From contig NZ_JBNGOS010000007.1 in NCBI RefSeq assembly GCF_050589685.1, forward strand, positions 124,001 to 188,000: a stretch of 64,000 nucleotides of DNA. Direction: 5' to 3'. The position numbers and the translations under genes were made by a program. Below, piece by piece: positions 34,646 through 43,669 of this stretch. Source of the stretch: Saccharicrinis sp050589685. Lineage in GTDB: Bacteria; Bacteroidota; Bacteroidia; Bacteroidales; Marinilabiliaceae. Within the stretch, counting starts at the first letter, position 1; each line of letters begins with the position of its first letter. The notes beneath the pieces were generated by a model, which was not told the origin of the DNA, searched no databases, and saw nothing but the letters and a program-made list of their open reading frames with translations.

Positions 34646-35692
34646 ATGAATAGAAAAGTAAGAGTTAAGGATATTGCTCAAGAAGCGGGGGTTTCAACAG
34701 GTACTGTAGATCGCGTGTTGAATAAGCACGGAAGAGTAAGTGAAGAAACCCGGAAAAAAGTATTACAGATTGCGAATCAGTTAGGGTATAAGCCCAATAT
34801 GTTTGCCAAGTCGCTCTCATCAAAAAGACTAAACAAAATTGTAATCTGTCTTCCTGCCGCGCACATAAATAATCCATATTGGGAAAAGCCGATTGAGGGC
34901 ATTGAAAAAGCCAAGAAAGAATTGGCTGATTATAACTTCTTGATTCAGTATTACACATTCGATGCCTCTTCTCAGGACCTATATAGCGAAACACTGGATC
35001 GGGCCATTGACGAGGAACCAGACGGAATAATTTTTAGCCCATTATTCAATAAAATTGCAAAGCTAAAAGTAAGCAAGCTAAAAGAAAAACAAATACCCTT
35101 TGTTTTTATGGATATTGATATGCCTGGCGCAGGTAATTTGGCTTATTTTGGACAGGAGGCTATGTTATGTGGAAGAGTGGCTGGCAGCTTAATGAAAACC
35201 TGTTTAACTGCCAACTCCAATGTGCTGATCATTAAAATAGCACCTCACAAAGATTTTTCGGCACACATTAGGGATCGTATAAAAGGGTTTAAGTCTGCGT
35301 TGAGTGTTACGGGAATAACAACAACCACCCTTGAAATTGATATAGTTAAGGAAAACGAACCCAACTTAACCTTGCAGCAACATTTAATGAATGCGGAAAA
35401 ATATCAGGGTGTTTTTGTGCCTAATTCAAGAGCGTTTAAAGTTGCTGAATTTATCGAACAAAATCATGTTAAGGACATGGTGGTGATAGGCAACGATGTA
35501 TTTTCAAATAATGTAAGGTATCTTGAAAAAGGTATTATTACTTTTTTGCTAGGACAAAAACCTGAAGAGCAGGTCTTTAATGCAATCATGGCTTTATTTA
35601 ACCATTTAATTCTAAAAAAGGAGGTTGTTAAGAAAAACTACAGCCCTATCAATATAATAATTAAAGATAATGTTAAATACTATCATGATTAA
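34646..35692 (+). CDS. LacI-family regulator of the PL7/PL6 module
   Basis: A 348-residue repressor paralogous to the LacI at 33138: HTH VRVKDIAQEAGVSTGTVDRVLNKHGRVSEET, then KIVICLPAAHINNPYWEKPIEGI and later PBP-like blocks (DGIIFSPLF, IPFVFMDIDMPGAGNLAYFGQEA). It sits behind two mirrored operators, so self-repression is expected. The PL7 lyase gene begins 32 bases after its stop on the same strand, which makes regulator and lyases a likely single transcript controlled by the same operators. The effector is probably an alginate-derived oligo- or monouronate (inference). Confidence 0.9.
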   Translation: MNRKVRVKDIAQEAGVSTGTVDRVLNKHGRVSEETRKKVLQIANQLGYKPNMFAKSLSSKRLNKIVICLPAAHINNPYWEKPIEGIEKAKKELADYNFLIQYYTFDASSQDLYSETLDRAIDEEPDGIIFSPLFNKIAKLKVSKLKEKQIPFVFMDIDMPGAGNLAYFGQEAMLCGRVAGSLMKTCLTANSNVLIIKIAPHKDFSAHIRDRIKGFKSALSVTGITTTTLEIDIVKENEPNLTLQQHLMNAEKYQGVFVPNSRAFKVAEFIEQNHVKDMVVIGNDVFSNNVRYLEKGIITFLLGQKPEEQVFNAIMALFNHLILKKEVVKKNYSPINIIIKDNVKYYHD

Positions 35693-35724
35693 TAATATGA
35701 ATTTTGAAACTAAACGATAAAAAA

Positions 35725-36825
35725 ATGAAAAAAAACATTGTCACCTCATTATCAACGTTCTTAATCCTTGGTATTATATTAATACTACATAGCTGTTCCA
35801 TTACTGCTAAAGAAACGAATAACAAAGAAACGCAAAAAACAGTTTACGCAAGTGACATTACTCCATTTTTCAATGATTGGAAATTGATTTTAGGTGATGG
35901 TTCAAATGTTGGTCATGCAAACAATTTTGAGCATAAAGATTTCTTCTATACTGCATATGATGGTAAAAACAATTGGGTAGTTTATAAAGCTCCCAATGCG
36001 GGAAATACCCATGGAACATCAAACAATACAAGAACAGAATTGGCTCAAGTAAAAAAATGGACACCTAAAACTGATGCTAAATTGTCAGCTACACTTAAAG
36101 TTATGAATGTATCATCTACAGGTGATGCTCGGGTGGCAGCTTCGTATGCTGTAGTCATTGGCCAGATTCATAGCGCGGATGGACATGAAAACGAACCGCT
36201 TAAAATATTTTATAAGAAATTCCCTGGACACAGCAAAGGTTCCGTTTTTTGGCATTATGAAATTAATACAGCAGGTGATGACAATTCTGTAAGATGGGAT
36301 TATTCAACAGCTGTTTGGGGATATGACTTTTCTGTGGTTGGTAGCGAAGAAAACGCCTATCCGGAAGAACCTAAGGAAGGAATCGAATTAGGTGAAGAAT
36401 TTAGTTACGAAATCGAAGTGAAAAATGGGTTAATGTACCTAACATTCACAAGTGAAGGTCATGACACCAAAACATTTACAAAAAACTTAATCAAATCAGA
36501 GTACACAACATCTGCCGATATTCCTAAACAAACACAGGATCTATTTGTGCCAATCGGTCAAGACGGCGTAGAGCGAGAAAATGCCTATGCCGATGAAGGT
36601 CTTTTTTTTAAGCTAGGGACGTACAATCAAACGAATGGGAAATCTCCCGAAATAAATAAAAACTGGTGTTCCGGTGCTGAAACACATGGCGGTAATATTC
36701 AAAAACAATATGCAGATGGAAACTATGCTGAAGTTTGGTTTAAAACAGCAAGTTTATATGTGAGCGATGATGCTGTGTCTAACGAAGGCTATTTCACTAA
36801 AAATGATTACTTGTACAAGAAATAA
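35725..36825 (+). CDS. Alginate lyase PL7, lipoprotein
   Basis: A 366-residue lipoprotein (lipobox LILHSC, Cys24) of the Alginate_lyase2 fold. The three PL7 motifs are present: RTEL (103-106), QIH (147-149) and FFKLGTYNQ (294-302, variant of YFKAGxYxQ). These hold the catalytic Arg, Gln, His and Tyr. In PL7, QIH has been linked to cutting at guluronate-containing sites, while QVH goes with polymannuronate; that is a guide only. Surface or periplasmic location is expected. The ATG at 35725 is chosen over an upstream TTG at 35704 because the signal peptide begins there. Next gene is a PL6 lyase, 87 bases on. Confidence 0.93.
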   Translation: MKKNIVTSLSTFLILGIILILHSCSITAKETNNKETQKTVYASDITPFFNDWKLILGDGSNVGHANNFEHKDFFYTAYDGKNNWVVYKAPNAGNTHGTSNNTRTELAQVKKWTPKTDAKLSATLKVMNVSSTGDARVAASYAVVIGQIHSADGHENEPLKIFYKKFPGHSKGSVFWHYEINTAGDDNSVRWDYSTAVWGYDFSVVGSEENAYPEEPKEGIELGEEFSYEIEVKNGLMYLTFTSEGHDTKTFTKNLIKSEYTTSADIPKQTQDLFVPIGQDGVERENAYADEGLFFKLGTYNQTNGKSPEINKNWCSGAETHGGNIQKQYADGNYAEVWFKTASLYVSDDAVSNEGYFTKNDYLYKK

Positions 36826-36912
36826 ATACAAATGTCTAATCAAGGATAATCTATCACCCCAAGCCTTGTTCTTTTTTTATCACTAGGGACACCCATTAAA
36901 ACTTTTATCGAC

Positions 36913-39243
36913 ATGAAAAATATATATCTATTATTTGCAAGCATTTGTATCATAACCCTGTCTTGTACAGATGAAAACAAAAAAAACCTTGTAACTGATA
37001 TTAATGAATTTAATGAAGCAGTCGAAAATGCTGTACCAGGCTCAATAATTACATTAGCAAATGGGGTTTGGAAGGATGCTGAATTGGTTTTTGAAGGAAA
37101 AGGCACAGAAGAGAAGCCCATTATACTTACTGTAGAAGAAAAAGGAAAAGTAACTTTAGAAGGAGCATCAAATCTTCAAATTGCTGGTGAGTTTTTACAC
37201 GTAGAAGGATTGGTTTTTAAAAACGGCTACACACCTACTAATGCCGTAATATCTTTTCGTAAAAACAGAAAAGAAATGGCAAGTAATTGTCGTCTAACAG
37301 AGTGTGTTATTGACAACTACAACAACCCAGAGCGTCAAGTACAAGATTATTGGATTACTATTTATGGGAAAAATAATCGTATAGACCATAATCATATTGT
37401 AGGTAAAAAGAATTTGGGAGTTACCATGATTGTTGGTTTAGATACGCAAGATAGCAGAGCAAACAATCACAGTATAGATCATAATTATTTTGGACCAAGA
37501 CCTACATATGGAAATAATGGAGGCGAGACATTAAGGATAGGTACAAGTCATCATGCCTTAGAAAATTCTAATACCTTAGTAGAGTCTAATTATTTTGACA
37601 GATGTAATGGAGAGCATGAGATTATATCAAATAAAGCGTGTCAAAATACCTTTAAATACAACACCTTTTTTGAATGTACAGGTACTTTAACCATGCGTCA
37701 TGGAAACGAAACCATGGTTGATGGTAATGTGTTTATTGGAAACGGTAAACCAAGCACCGGTGGAGTACGTGTAATTAATGAAACGCAAACCGTTATAAAC
37801 AATTACCATATTGGTTTAACCGGTTATCGTTTTAGAGGCGCATTTGTAATGATGAACGGAGTGCCAAATTCGCCACCAAACCGTTATGTTCCGGTTATCG
37901 ATTCTAAAGTAAAAAACAATACGTTTATCAATTGTGATCATATTCAATTATGTGCAGGAAGCGATGCTGAAAGAAGTCAAGCACCTAAAACATCCGAGAT
38001 TTCAGGAAATATTTTTTATCATGAAAGCAAGAAAAACCTTTTTACGATTTACGATGATATCAGCGGAGTGACTTTTAAAGATAATATTCTGGGCGAAAAC
38101 CTAGAAACCAGTATTAAAGGTGGATTTAAAAATGCGGTTATCAAACTGGTAAAAAATGAACAGGGATTCTTAATTCCGCAATCCGATAAAATCAAAAACA
38201 AGGTCACGATCAGTCCAAATATAGCAACTAAAGAAAACACAGGGGTTACATGGTATTCTAAAGCAGACAATACTACAGCCCTAAATTCAGGTAAAACCAT
38301 TAAAGTAGCAGCAGGTATTAATACCTTATTCGAGGTTGTAAAAAAATCGGAGGCCGGAGATATTATAGAACTGGAAAATGGCGGAACATATCTGTTAACC
38401 AAAGCGGTTCAAATCAAGCATCCATTGACTTTTAAAACTGCAGGAGTAGAAAAGGCTACCATTTTATTTGAAAGAATGATGGCTTTCGAAATTCAGAATG
38501 GTGGTAGTTTATTTCTGGAAAACATCACTTTCGATGGCGCAAAATCTCCTGATTATGCAGGTAATTCGGCCATAAGTACGAGCAAGAAGTCAATGATTGA
38601 AAATTATAAATTATTCATAGATAATTGCACATTTACAAATTTTGTCGTAAACCATTCTTTTGATGTGCTACGAGTCTCTAAAGGAACCTTCGCAGATACC
38701 ATTAGTATTCAAAACTCAACATTCGAAAATATTACAGGACACATTGCCGCATTGGATAAAGAAACTGATGACATAGGGGCTTATAATGTGGAATATATGA
38801 TCATGAAAAACAATACAATTACCGACGTACAAGGTGCAGCATTGCGCTTATATCGGGGCGGAAAAGATGAGAGTACTTTTGGCCCGTTTTTAGAAATTGA
38901 GCATAATGTATTTGACCATGTGGGTTATGGTAACAAAAATAAATACAAAACAGCTATTTCTTTATATGGTGTACAGGTAAATAATATCAACAATAATATT
39001 TTTAATAATACCAAAGCCCTGGAAATGCATTTGGTAGTTGGTGAGCCTATCGTAAATGTTTTAAACAATAATTTCTACAGATCAGACAAACTTAAAGTTA
39101 CTGGCGATCAAAAATATAACGTTAAAAATTTATGGACATTAAAACCAGACTTTATAGAAGGCACCTATCAATTGTCAGATAAATCAGGTTTAAAAGGGAA
39201 AGCCTTAGATGGTTCAGATTTAGGAATTGTTTCTAAAAAATAG
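36913..39243 (+). CDS. Alginate lyase PL6 (two-domain), lipoprotein
   Basis: A 776-residue lipoprotein (Cys18 in ITLSC) with an N-terminal parallel beta-helix catalytic domain (about 25-420) and a second beta-helix domain (about 460-776). NGEHEIISNK (232-241) and MRHGN (261-265) hold Glu234, Glu236, Lys241 and Arg262, which keep the same spacing as the calcium ligands and the Lys/Arg catalytic pair known from the PL6 enzyme AlyGC. A second PL6 of similar architecture is at 49080-51326. By eye this gene is AT-richer than the second copy, so the PL7-PL6 module may have a different history. Confidence 0.93.
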   Translation: MKNIYLLFASICIITLSCTDENKKNLVTDINEFNEAVENAVPGSIITLANGVWKDAELVFEGKGTEEKPIILTVEEKGKVTLEGASNLQIAGEFLHVEGLVFKNGYTPTNAVISFRKNRKEMASNCRLTECVIDNYNNPERQVQDYWITIYGKNNRIDHNHIVGKKNLGVTMIVGLDTQDSRANNHSIDHNYFGPRPTYGNNGGETLRIGTSHHALENSNTLVESNYFDRCNGEHEIISNKACQNTFKYNTFFECTGTLTMRHGNETMVDGNVFIGNGKPSTGGVRVINETQTVINNYHIGLTGYRFRGAFVMMNGVPNSPPNRYVPVIDSKVKNNTFINCDHIQLCAGSDAERSQAPKTSEISGNIFYHESKKNLFTIYDDISGVTFKDNILGENLETSIKGGFKNAVIKLVKNEQGFLIPQSDKIKNKVTISPNIATKENTGVTWYSKADNTTALNSGKTIKVAAGINTLFEVVKKSEAGDIIELENGGTYLLTKAVQIKHPLTFKTAGVEKATILFERMMAFEIQNGGSLFLENITFDGAKSPDYAGNSAISTSKKSMIENYKLFIDNCTFTNFVVNHSFDVLRVSKGTFADTISIQNSTFENITGHIAALDKETDDIGAYNVEYMIMKNNTITDVQGAALRLYRGGKDESTFGPFLEIEHNVFDHVGYGNKNKYKTAISLYGVQVNNINNNIFNNTKALEMHLVVGEPIVNVLNNNFYRSDKLKVTGDQKYNVKNLWTLKPDFIEGTYQLSDKSGLKGKALDGSDLGIVSKK

Positions 39244-39432
39244 TACGATACAAAAAGAGAAGTCCTACTGAGCTGAATAATTAAACGAACGCACCATATT
39301 TTACATAAGTAATGACATGCAGTTTGCCAAATATCAAGTTTGGATAGGATTACACACCTGAATCATTCATTACGTCTTAAAATAACATCTCTTTATGAGT
39401 ACCATTATTAACTCTATTAATATAGTAATAAC

Positions 39433-40203
39433 ATGAAAGAAACTAATAAGTTAACCGGAAAAAATATTCTTATAACAGCTGGTGCTCAAGGCATTGGCGA
39501 ATCAATCACCAGACACTTCATTGATAGCGGAGCCAACGTCGCCATCCACTATTTTTCTAGTGCAGATACTGCGAACCAATTGGCGGAATACGCAACTAGC
39601 AAAGGACAAAAAGCGGTTGCAATAAGTGGTGACTTAACAAAAGAAGCCGATGCGAATGCATTGGTCGAAAAAACAGTAGAAGCGCTTGGTGGATTGGACA
39701 TACTAATCAATAACGCAGGTTCACTTGTTGCACGCAAAATGCTTAGTGAGATGGAGGCCGAGTTCTGGCACAAGGTAATGGACATCAACCTCACATCCAT
39801 GATGTTTGTTACGCGAGCTGCAGCTCCTTATCTGGCAGAAAACGATAACAGCAGTATTGTTAATTTGGCATCGCTCGCCGGGCGTAAAGGGGGTCACCCA
39901 GGGTCGTTGGTTTATTCTACCAGCAAAGGAGCTATCCTAACGTTTACAAGAGCACTTTCGTCTGAATTGGGGCCTCAAGGAATAAGGGTTAACGCCGTTG
40001 CTCCTGGTCTTATCCTTGGAACTTCATTTCACAACACGCATACAACAAAAGAATCAGCGGCCGAAACAACGGCTGGTATTCCAATCCAACGAGCAGGTAA
40101 CGCAGATGACGTAGCGCGTGCGGTTTTATATCTGGCATCTGAATACGACGGTTTTATTACTGGTGCTACGCTCGATATCAATGGTGGTGTTTATAACATG
40201 TAG
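39433..40203 (+). CDS. SDR oxidoreductase, candidate DEH reductase
   Basis: A 256-residue classical short-chain dehydrogenase: AGAQGIG (16-22), NNAG (93-96), Ser147, Tyr161 and Lys165. In an alginate module the expected reaction is NAD(P)H reduction of 4-deoxy-L-erythro-5-hexoseulose uronate (DEH) to KDG. The motif order fits, but this SDR is clearly different from the better DEH-reductase candidate at 43670-44431, so it may use a related aldehyde or another cofactor. It follows PL6 by 189 bases and precedes a hairpin and the mutarotase gene. Confidence 0.75.
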   Translation: MKETNKLTGKNILITAGAQGIGESITRHFIDSGANVAIHYFSSADTANQLAEYATSKGQKAVAISGDLTKEADANALVEKTVEALGGLDILINNAGSLVARKMLSEMEAEFWHKVMDINLTSMMFVTRAAAPYLAENDNSSIVNLASLAGRKGGHPGSLVYSTSKGAILTFTRALSSELGPQGIRVNAVAPGLILGTSFHNTHTTKESAAETTAGIPIQRAGNADDVARAVLYLASEYDGFITGATLDINGGVYNM

Positions 40204-40264
40204 TTCATCGTTGAATGATATGTGATTTGACCCTAAACTATATGCTATTTTTTTAACAAAACAG

Positions 40265-40300
40265 ATAAACACCAGAAGCTAAATAGCACCTGGTGTTTAT
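40265..40300. terminator. 36-nt nested hairpin between SDR and mutarotase genes
   Basis: ATAAACACCAG (40265-40275) pairs perfectly with CTGGTGTTTAT (40290-40300), and GCTA (40278-40281) with TAGC (40284-40287) inside. No T-run follows on the plus strand, so it could be a terminator, attenuator or mRNA-stabilising element before the 40327 gene. Confidence 0.6.
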
Positions 40301-40326
40301 ATTTACCAAATTCAAAAAATAACGAT

Positions 40327-40761
40327 ATGCTAAAAACTCCGGTAATACACCCAACCATTATGGAAGTGCTTGCGCGTTCAGGCCATTTTGCACAAGTTGT
40401 TGTTGCAGACGGTAATTTACCAGTCGGTGCCATGACAGGTCCTAATTCCACCACCGTACACCTTAACTTTCGCCCGGGGTTATTAGATGCACTCACCGTG
40501 CTTGAAGGCATTTTGGAAGTATGCCCTATTCAAGGTGCAATCGTTATGGAAAAACCTGCTGAGGCAAACGCAGAAATACATGATGCTTATAAAAAATTAC
40601 TGGGGGACGTAACGTGGGACGAGATGGAACGCTGGGCCTTCTACGACAAAATCAGGGAACCTGCCACCACTTTGATTATTCAGACGGGCGAACAGCGTCG
40701 CTTCGCTAATTTGATTCTAACTGTCGGTGTCGTAAAAATGGCTGAAGAAAGTAACTTTTAA
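40327..40761 (+). CDS. RbsD/FucU-family sugar mutarotase
   Basis: A 144-residue protein of the RbsD/FucU fold, which speeds ring-form or anomer exchange of free sugars. HPTIMEVLARSGHFAQVVVADGNLP (8-32) holds the catalytic His20 and Asp28 (GHxxxxxxAD pattern), and DEMERWAFYDKIREP resembles the FucU loop. Length matches FucU. Its place after the PL7-PL6-SDR genes suggests a role with DEH, KDG or unsaturated uronate, which exist as mixtures of cyclic and open forms; no such mutarotase is known to me in alginate use. Confidence 0.8.
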   Translation: MLKTPVIHPTIMEVLARSGHFAQVVVADGNLPVGAMTGPNSTTVHLNFRPGLLDALTVLEGILEVCPIQGAIVMEKPAEANAEIHDAYKKLLGDVTWDEMERWAFYDKIREPATTLIIQTGEQRRFANLILTVGVVKMAEESNF

Positions 40762-40806
40762 CAACTTAAAATCCATTTACTGAAGATGAGCGTAGTAGAT
40801 CAATTT

Positions 40807-41183
40807 TTAGATAAAAAAAAGCTTGCCAGAAGGAAATCCGATGGATAATACGTTAACAATATCCTGTTTTCCAGTGGAAATGATACTGTCAATTTTGTCT
40901 TTTTCAACATTCCCAAACATACGGACTACAACATCAACCATCATTTCAAACCTGTATTCAGGCATATTTACGTCTGATAACTTAATAAACATGCCAACGC
41001 TTTGAAGCACTCAATAACTTTAAGAGCCAATAATTTAGCAGCAGCTAAATCCTTATTATCTCCAGTTACGTTGAATATCTCACCCGCTAAGGTAGCCCAA
41101 CATTCAGGTAGTTTATCTGCTAATCATTTTAAATATGGAGGAAAATTAAACTCTATATCCCTTGCTTTACTGTAAACACAATA
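40807..41183 (-). pseudogene. Decayed iron-containing alcohol dehydrogenase (C-terminal remnant)
   Basis: Minus-strand reading from 41183 gives RDIEFNFPPYLK, a TGA stop (41124-41126), then LADKLPECWATLAGEIFNV, a segment AAAKLLALKVIECFK, and after a frameshift near 41010 SVGMFIKLSDVNMPEYRFE and MVDVVVRMFGN to 40807. The order (cell of helix bundle, then short loop Gxxxx LSD) matches the C-terminal domain of Fe-type alcohol dehydrogenases. With one stop, one shift and no N-terminal half it cannot make an enzyme. It fills most of the 457-base gap before the KDG kinase. Confidence 0.55.
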
Positions 41184-41218
41184 TCAACAACATACCTATA
41201 TTTACTTCAAATATTCAT

Positions 41219-42226
41219 CTATAGGGATTTCATATTCCGCTCAACCTCATCTACTGTAACCAAATTGGCATCTCCCAATATCGTATGCTTCAGACTTGAT
41301 GCCGCCAAGGCAAAATTAAGGGTTCGTTGATGATCCGTTAGCCAATTCAGCATTCCATATATCACTCCAGCTGTAAATGCGTCCCCTCCCCCAACTCTAT
41401 CTACAATGTGGGTAATTTCATAAATAGGTGTTTCAATGAGTTCCTTTCCGTTAAACATTAAACCCTGAAGCTTATTATGGCTGGCACTGACATTACCCCT
41501 CCTTGTGGTAACTATATTTTTAATTTTGGGATATTTTTCCATGACCATTTTCGAGGAGCTAATAAAGGATTCTTTCGTGAATTTTCCGCGGATACTTTCT
41601 CCAACCTCAATACCCATGGCCTGCTCGGCATCATACTCGTTACCGAAAATCACATCGCACATGGCCACCAATGGAGGCATGACCTGATTCGGCGTTTTAC
41701 CATAATTCCACAGGTTCGACCTTAAATTTATATCACAGGAAATAGTAATCCCCTTTTTATGGGCAGCTCTAACACCTTCTTCCAAGGCTTTTGTGGGTTC
41801 TTCCGCAATGGCAGCACTTAAACCCGACCAATGAAACCACGTTGCATCCTCTAACACTGTATCCCAATCAATCATTCCGGGCTTCAATGTTGCGAACGAT
41901 GAGTTGTCTCTATCATAGACCACTTTTGACCCTCTCTGGTCTGCTCCGGTTTCCAGAAAATATATTCCTAATCGTTTCCCTCCCGACAAAACCTGGCTGG
42001 TATCTACGCCAAACTTTTTGAGCGATTTAATACAAGCATTACCTATATCATTGGCAGGAAATCTGCTTACAATGCCCGTGTTCACATTAAAGTTCGAAAG
42101 AGAAATGGCTACATTGGCCTCACCACCTCCGTATGTAACTTGCAATTTATCCGCCTGATGAAACCTTAGATGTTCTTCAGTAGATAACCGTAACATTACC
42201 TCTCCAAATACTATAACTTTTCCCAT
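41219..42226 (-). CDS. kdgK: 2-keto-3-deoxygluconate kinase, alginate-locus copy (PfkB family)
   Basis: A 335-residue PfkB kinase, close paralogue of the 23011 gene: YGGGEANVAISLSNFN (32-47), ISCDINLRSNLW, VIFGNEYDAEQAMGI and HIVDRVGGGDAFTAGVIYG. It would phosphorylate the KDG made from DEH, feeding KDPG to the aldolase at 24414. It is the last gene of the minus-strand series and lies 239 bases beyond the TSUP gene. Two KDG kinases, one per locus, suggest separate regulation. Confidence 0.9.
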   Translation of the reverse strand: MGKVIVFGEVMLRLSTEEHLRFHQADKLQVTYGGGEANVAISLSNFNVNTGIVSRFPANDIGNACIKSLKKFGVDTSQVLSGGKRLGIYFLETGADQRGSKVVYDRDNSSFATLKPGMIDWDTVLEDATWFHWSGLSAAIAEEPTKALEEGVRAAHKKGITISCDINLRSNLWNYGKTPNQVMPPLVAMCDVIFGNEYDAEQAMGIEVGESIRGKFTKESFISSSKMVMEKYPKIKNIVTTRRGNVSASHNKLQGLMFNGKELIETPIYEITHIVDRVGGGDAFTAGVIYGMLNWLTDHQRTLNFALAASSLKHTILGDANLVTVDEVERNMKSL

Positions 42227-42465
42227 AATACTTTATCTGATTTTGACTGGATTTATTGACTAATCCACGATGATACGTTTAAATTTTGAGCCCCATTCCG
42301 GGATCTCAAACGGATACCTACTCTGAAATACCCTGAATCAAATTCGGGGCTAATTAAATTAAACCACAAGCGTGCTTGAATTTGAAATGCGTTTGCCTTA
42401 TGCATTTAACAGCTCAGTTGGAACAAAGCCAATAAATATATTCTTATCATCTTGTTTAGTAACAT

Positions 42466-43212
42466 TTAAAACAGCCAAAGCTTAACTGCCATTATCACAA
42501 TAGCTACCAAAAGAAATCTTTTTATCCAGACATCTCCTTTTTTGATAGAGAAATGACTGCCCAACCAACCTCCGGTTGAGCTTCCGATGGCCACCACTAA
42601 ACCAACTTTCCAATCGACAACATCTTGCCATATAAAAACAGCCAGAGCCGACACAGTATATATTAAAGCCACAGTTACCTTTATGGCATTGGTCTTTAAA
42701 AGGCTGAAACGATTAATTTTAACCAAGGATAAGATCATGATAAAACCGATACCTGCATGTAGGAACCCTCCATAAATACCAATAAAGAAAAACGTTATAA
42801 CTCCGATAAGTCGATTCTTATACCCCATCTTTTCCTCTTGACCAACCTTAAATTTGGGGCTTGTAAGGATCAGCCCAGCCACTACGACCATCACAATCGA
42901 TAGTATTCTATTCAATAGTTTTTCGGGGATATCAACAGCTATAAACGCTCCGATAACAGCACCCAACAAAGCCGACACACCAAGGTAAACAGGATAACTG
43001 CCTGATATGACTTTATTCTTTTTAAAATTGGAAACGGACACAATATTTTGTGCCAACAATGCCACCCGGTTTGAAGCATTGGCCACAACAGATGGAACAC
43101 CAAGAAAAATCATCAGGGGAAGGGTTATTAACGATCCTCCTCCGGCAATTACATTGATAAATCCGGCGGCCAAACCTGCTAAAACAAGCAATACATAATC
43201 AAGAATAGTCAT
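42466..43212 (-). CDS. TSUP-family (TauE/SafE) membrane transporter
   Basis: A 248-residue protein with about eight hydrophobic helices and the family opening LVLAGLAAGFINVIAGGGSLITLPLMIFLGVPSVVANASNRVALLAQN, and a second-half repeat (NRLIGVITFFFIGIYGGFLHAGIGFIMI). TSUP proteins move small organic anions such as sulfite, sulfoacetate or other carboxylates. Its place between a KDG kinase and the DEH reductase/MFS set hints at uptake or release of an acidic sugar product, but that is speculation. Spacer remnants on both sides suggest it may have been inserted. Confidence 0.85.
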   Translation of the reverse strand: MTILDYVLLVLAGLAAGFINVIAGGGSLITLPLMIFLGVPSVVANASNRVALLAQNIVSVSNFKKNKVISGSYPVYLGVSALLGAVIGAFIAVDIPEKLLNRILSIVMVVVAGLILTSPKFKVGQEEKMGYKNRLIGVITFFFIGIYGGFLHAGIGFIMILSLVKINRFSLLKTNAIKVTVALIYTVSALAVFIWQDVVDWKVGLVVAIGSSTGGWLGSHFSIKKGDVWIKRFLLVAIVIMAVKLWLF

Positions 43213-43257
43213 ACGATAGTTAAAAGTTTATAAAGTTGAAAGAACTTTTATTTTAGT

Positions 43258-43521
43258 TTATGAAAAGGTAAGTCCGCCGTTAATAGCTAATTTAGCATCA
43301 GAACGAGTTAATTTTAAAGAAACCTGACGACTCATACCGCTATTTTAATTTTATTAGCGCTACCCCTACCTCCAGAACTAATGGGTGCATGCTGTATTAA
43401 AGCTAACATTAATTCCCGAAAACAACTTCGGGACAGGTCGTTCCGCAGTATTGAGAAAGGCTATCGCTATTATACCAGCTGCTAATTTCCAAAGTCAAAT
43501 AGGTATAATATCCCCAGCTCC
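43258..43521 (-). pseudogene. Possible unidentified gene remnant
   Basis: Three protein-like runs in different minus-strand frames: LWKLAAGIIAIAFLNTAE after an internal TGA, then APISSGGRGSANKIKIAV, then SGMSRQVSLKLTRSDAKLAI ending in a TAA at 43258-43260. They suggest a decayed coding sequence, but I cannot name the family. The rest of the 457-base gap 43213-43669 holds a CCCGAA/TTCGGG hairpin (43414-43431) and the palindrome at 43613. Confidence 0.3.
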
Positions 43522-43612
43522 ACATTAGATACGACCACCCTTCCTTGTAAACCCACTAATTTTTAAATTCAAAACTATTGTCTAGTCTAGATCACATATT
43601 TGCCGCACTAAA

Positions 43613-43645
43613 ACACCTAACAGGTTTTAAAAACCTGTTAGGTGT
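43613..43645. repeat. 33-nt near-perfect extragenic palindrome
   Basis: ACACCTAACAGGTTTT (43613-43628) is the exact reverse complement of AAAACCTGTTAGGTGT (43630-43645) with one base between. It stands 25 bases after the stop of the DEH reductase gene (minus strand), where it would act as a terminator. The CACCTAACAGG type of palindrome is, from memory, a frequent repeated extragenic element in Bacteroidota genomes. Confidence 0.75.
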
Positions 43646-43669
43646 AACATAATGAGTAGTTTAAAAATA

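Noticed and set aside
39244..39432. Gene or operator in the PL6-SDR spacer
   Set aside because: Only a weak CCAAA/TTTGG hairpin near 39338-39354; nothing else convincing.
41505..42021. Short plus-strand frames across the KDG kinase
   Set aside because: Shadows of the minus-strand kinase.
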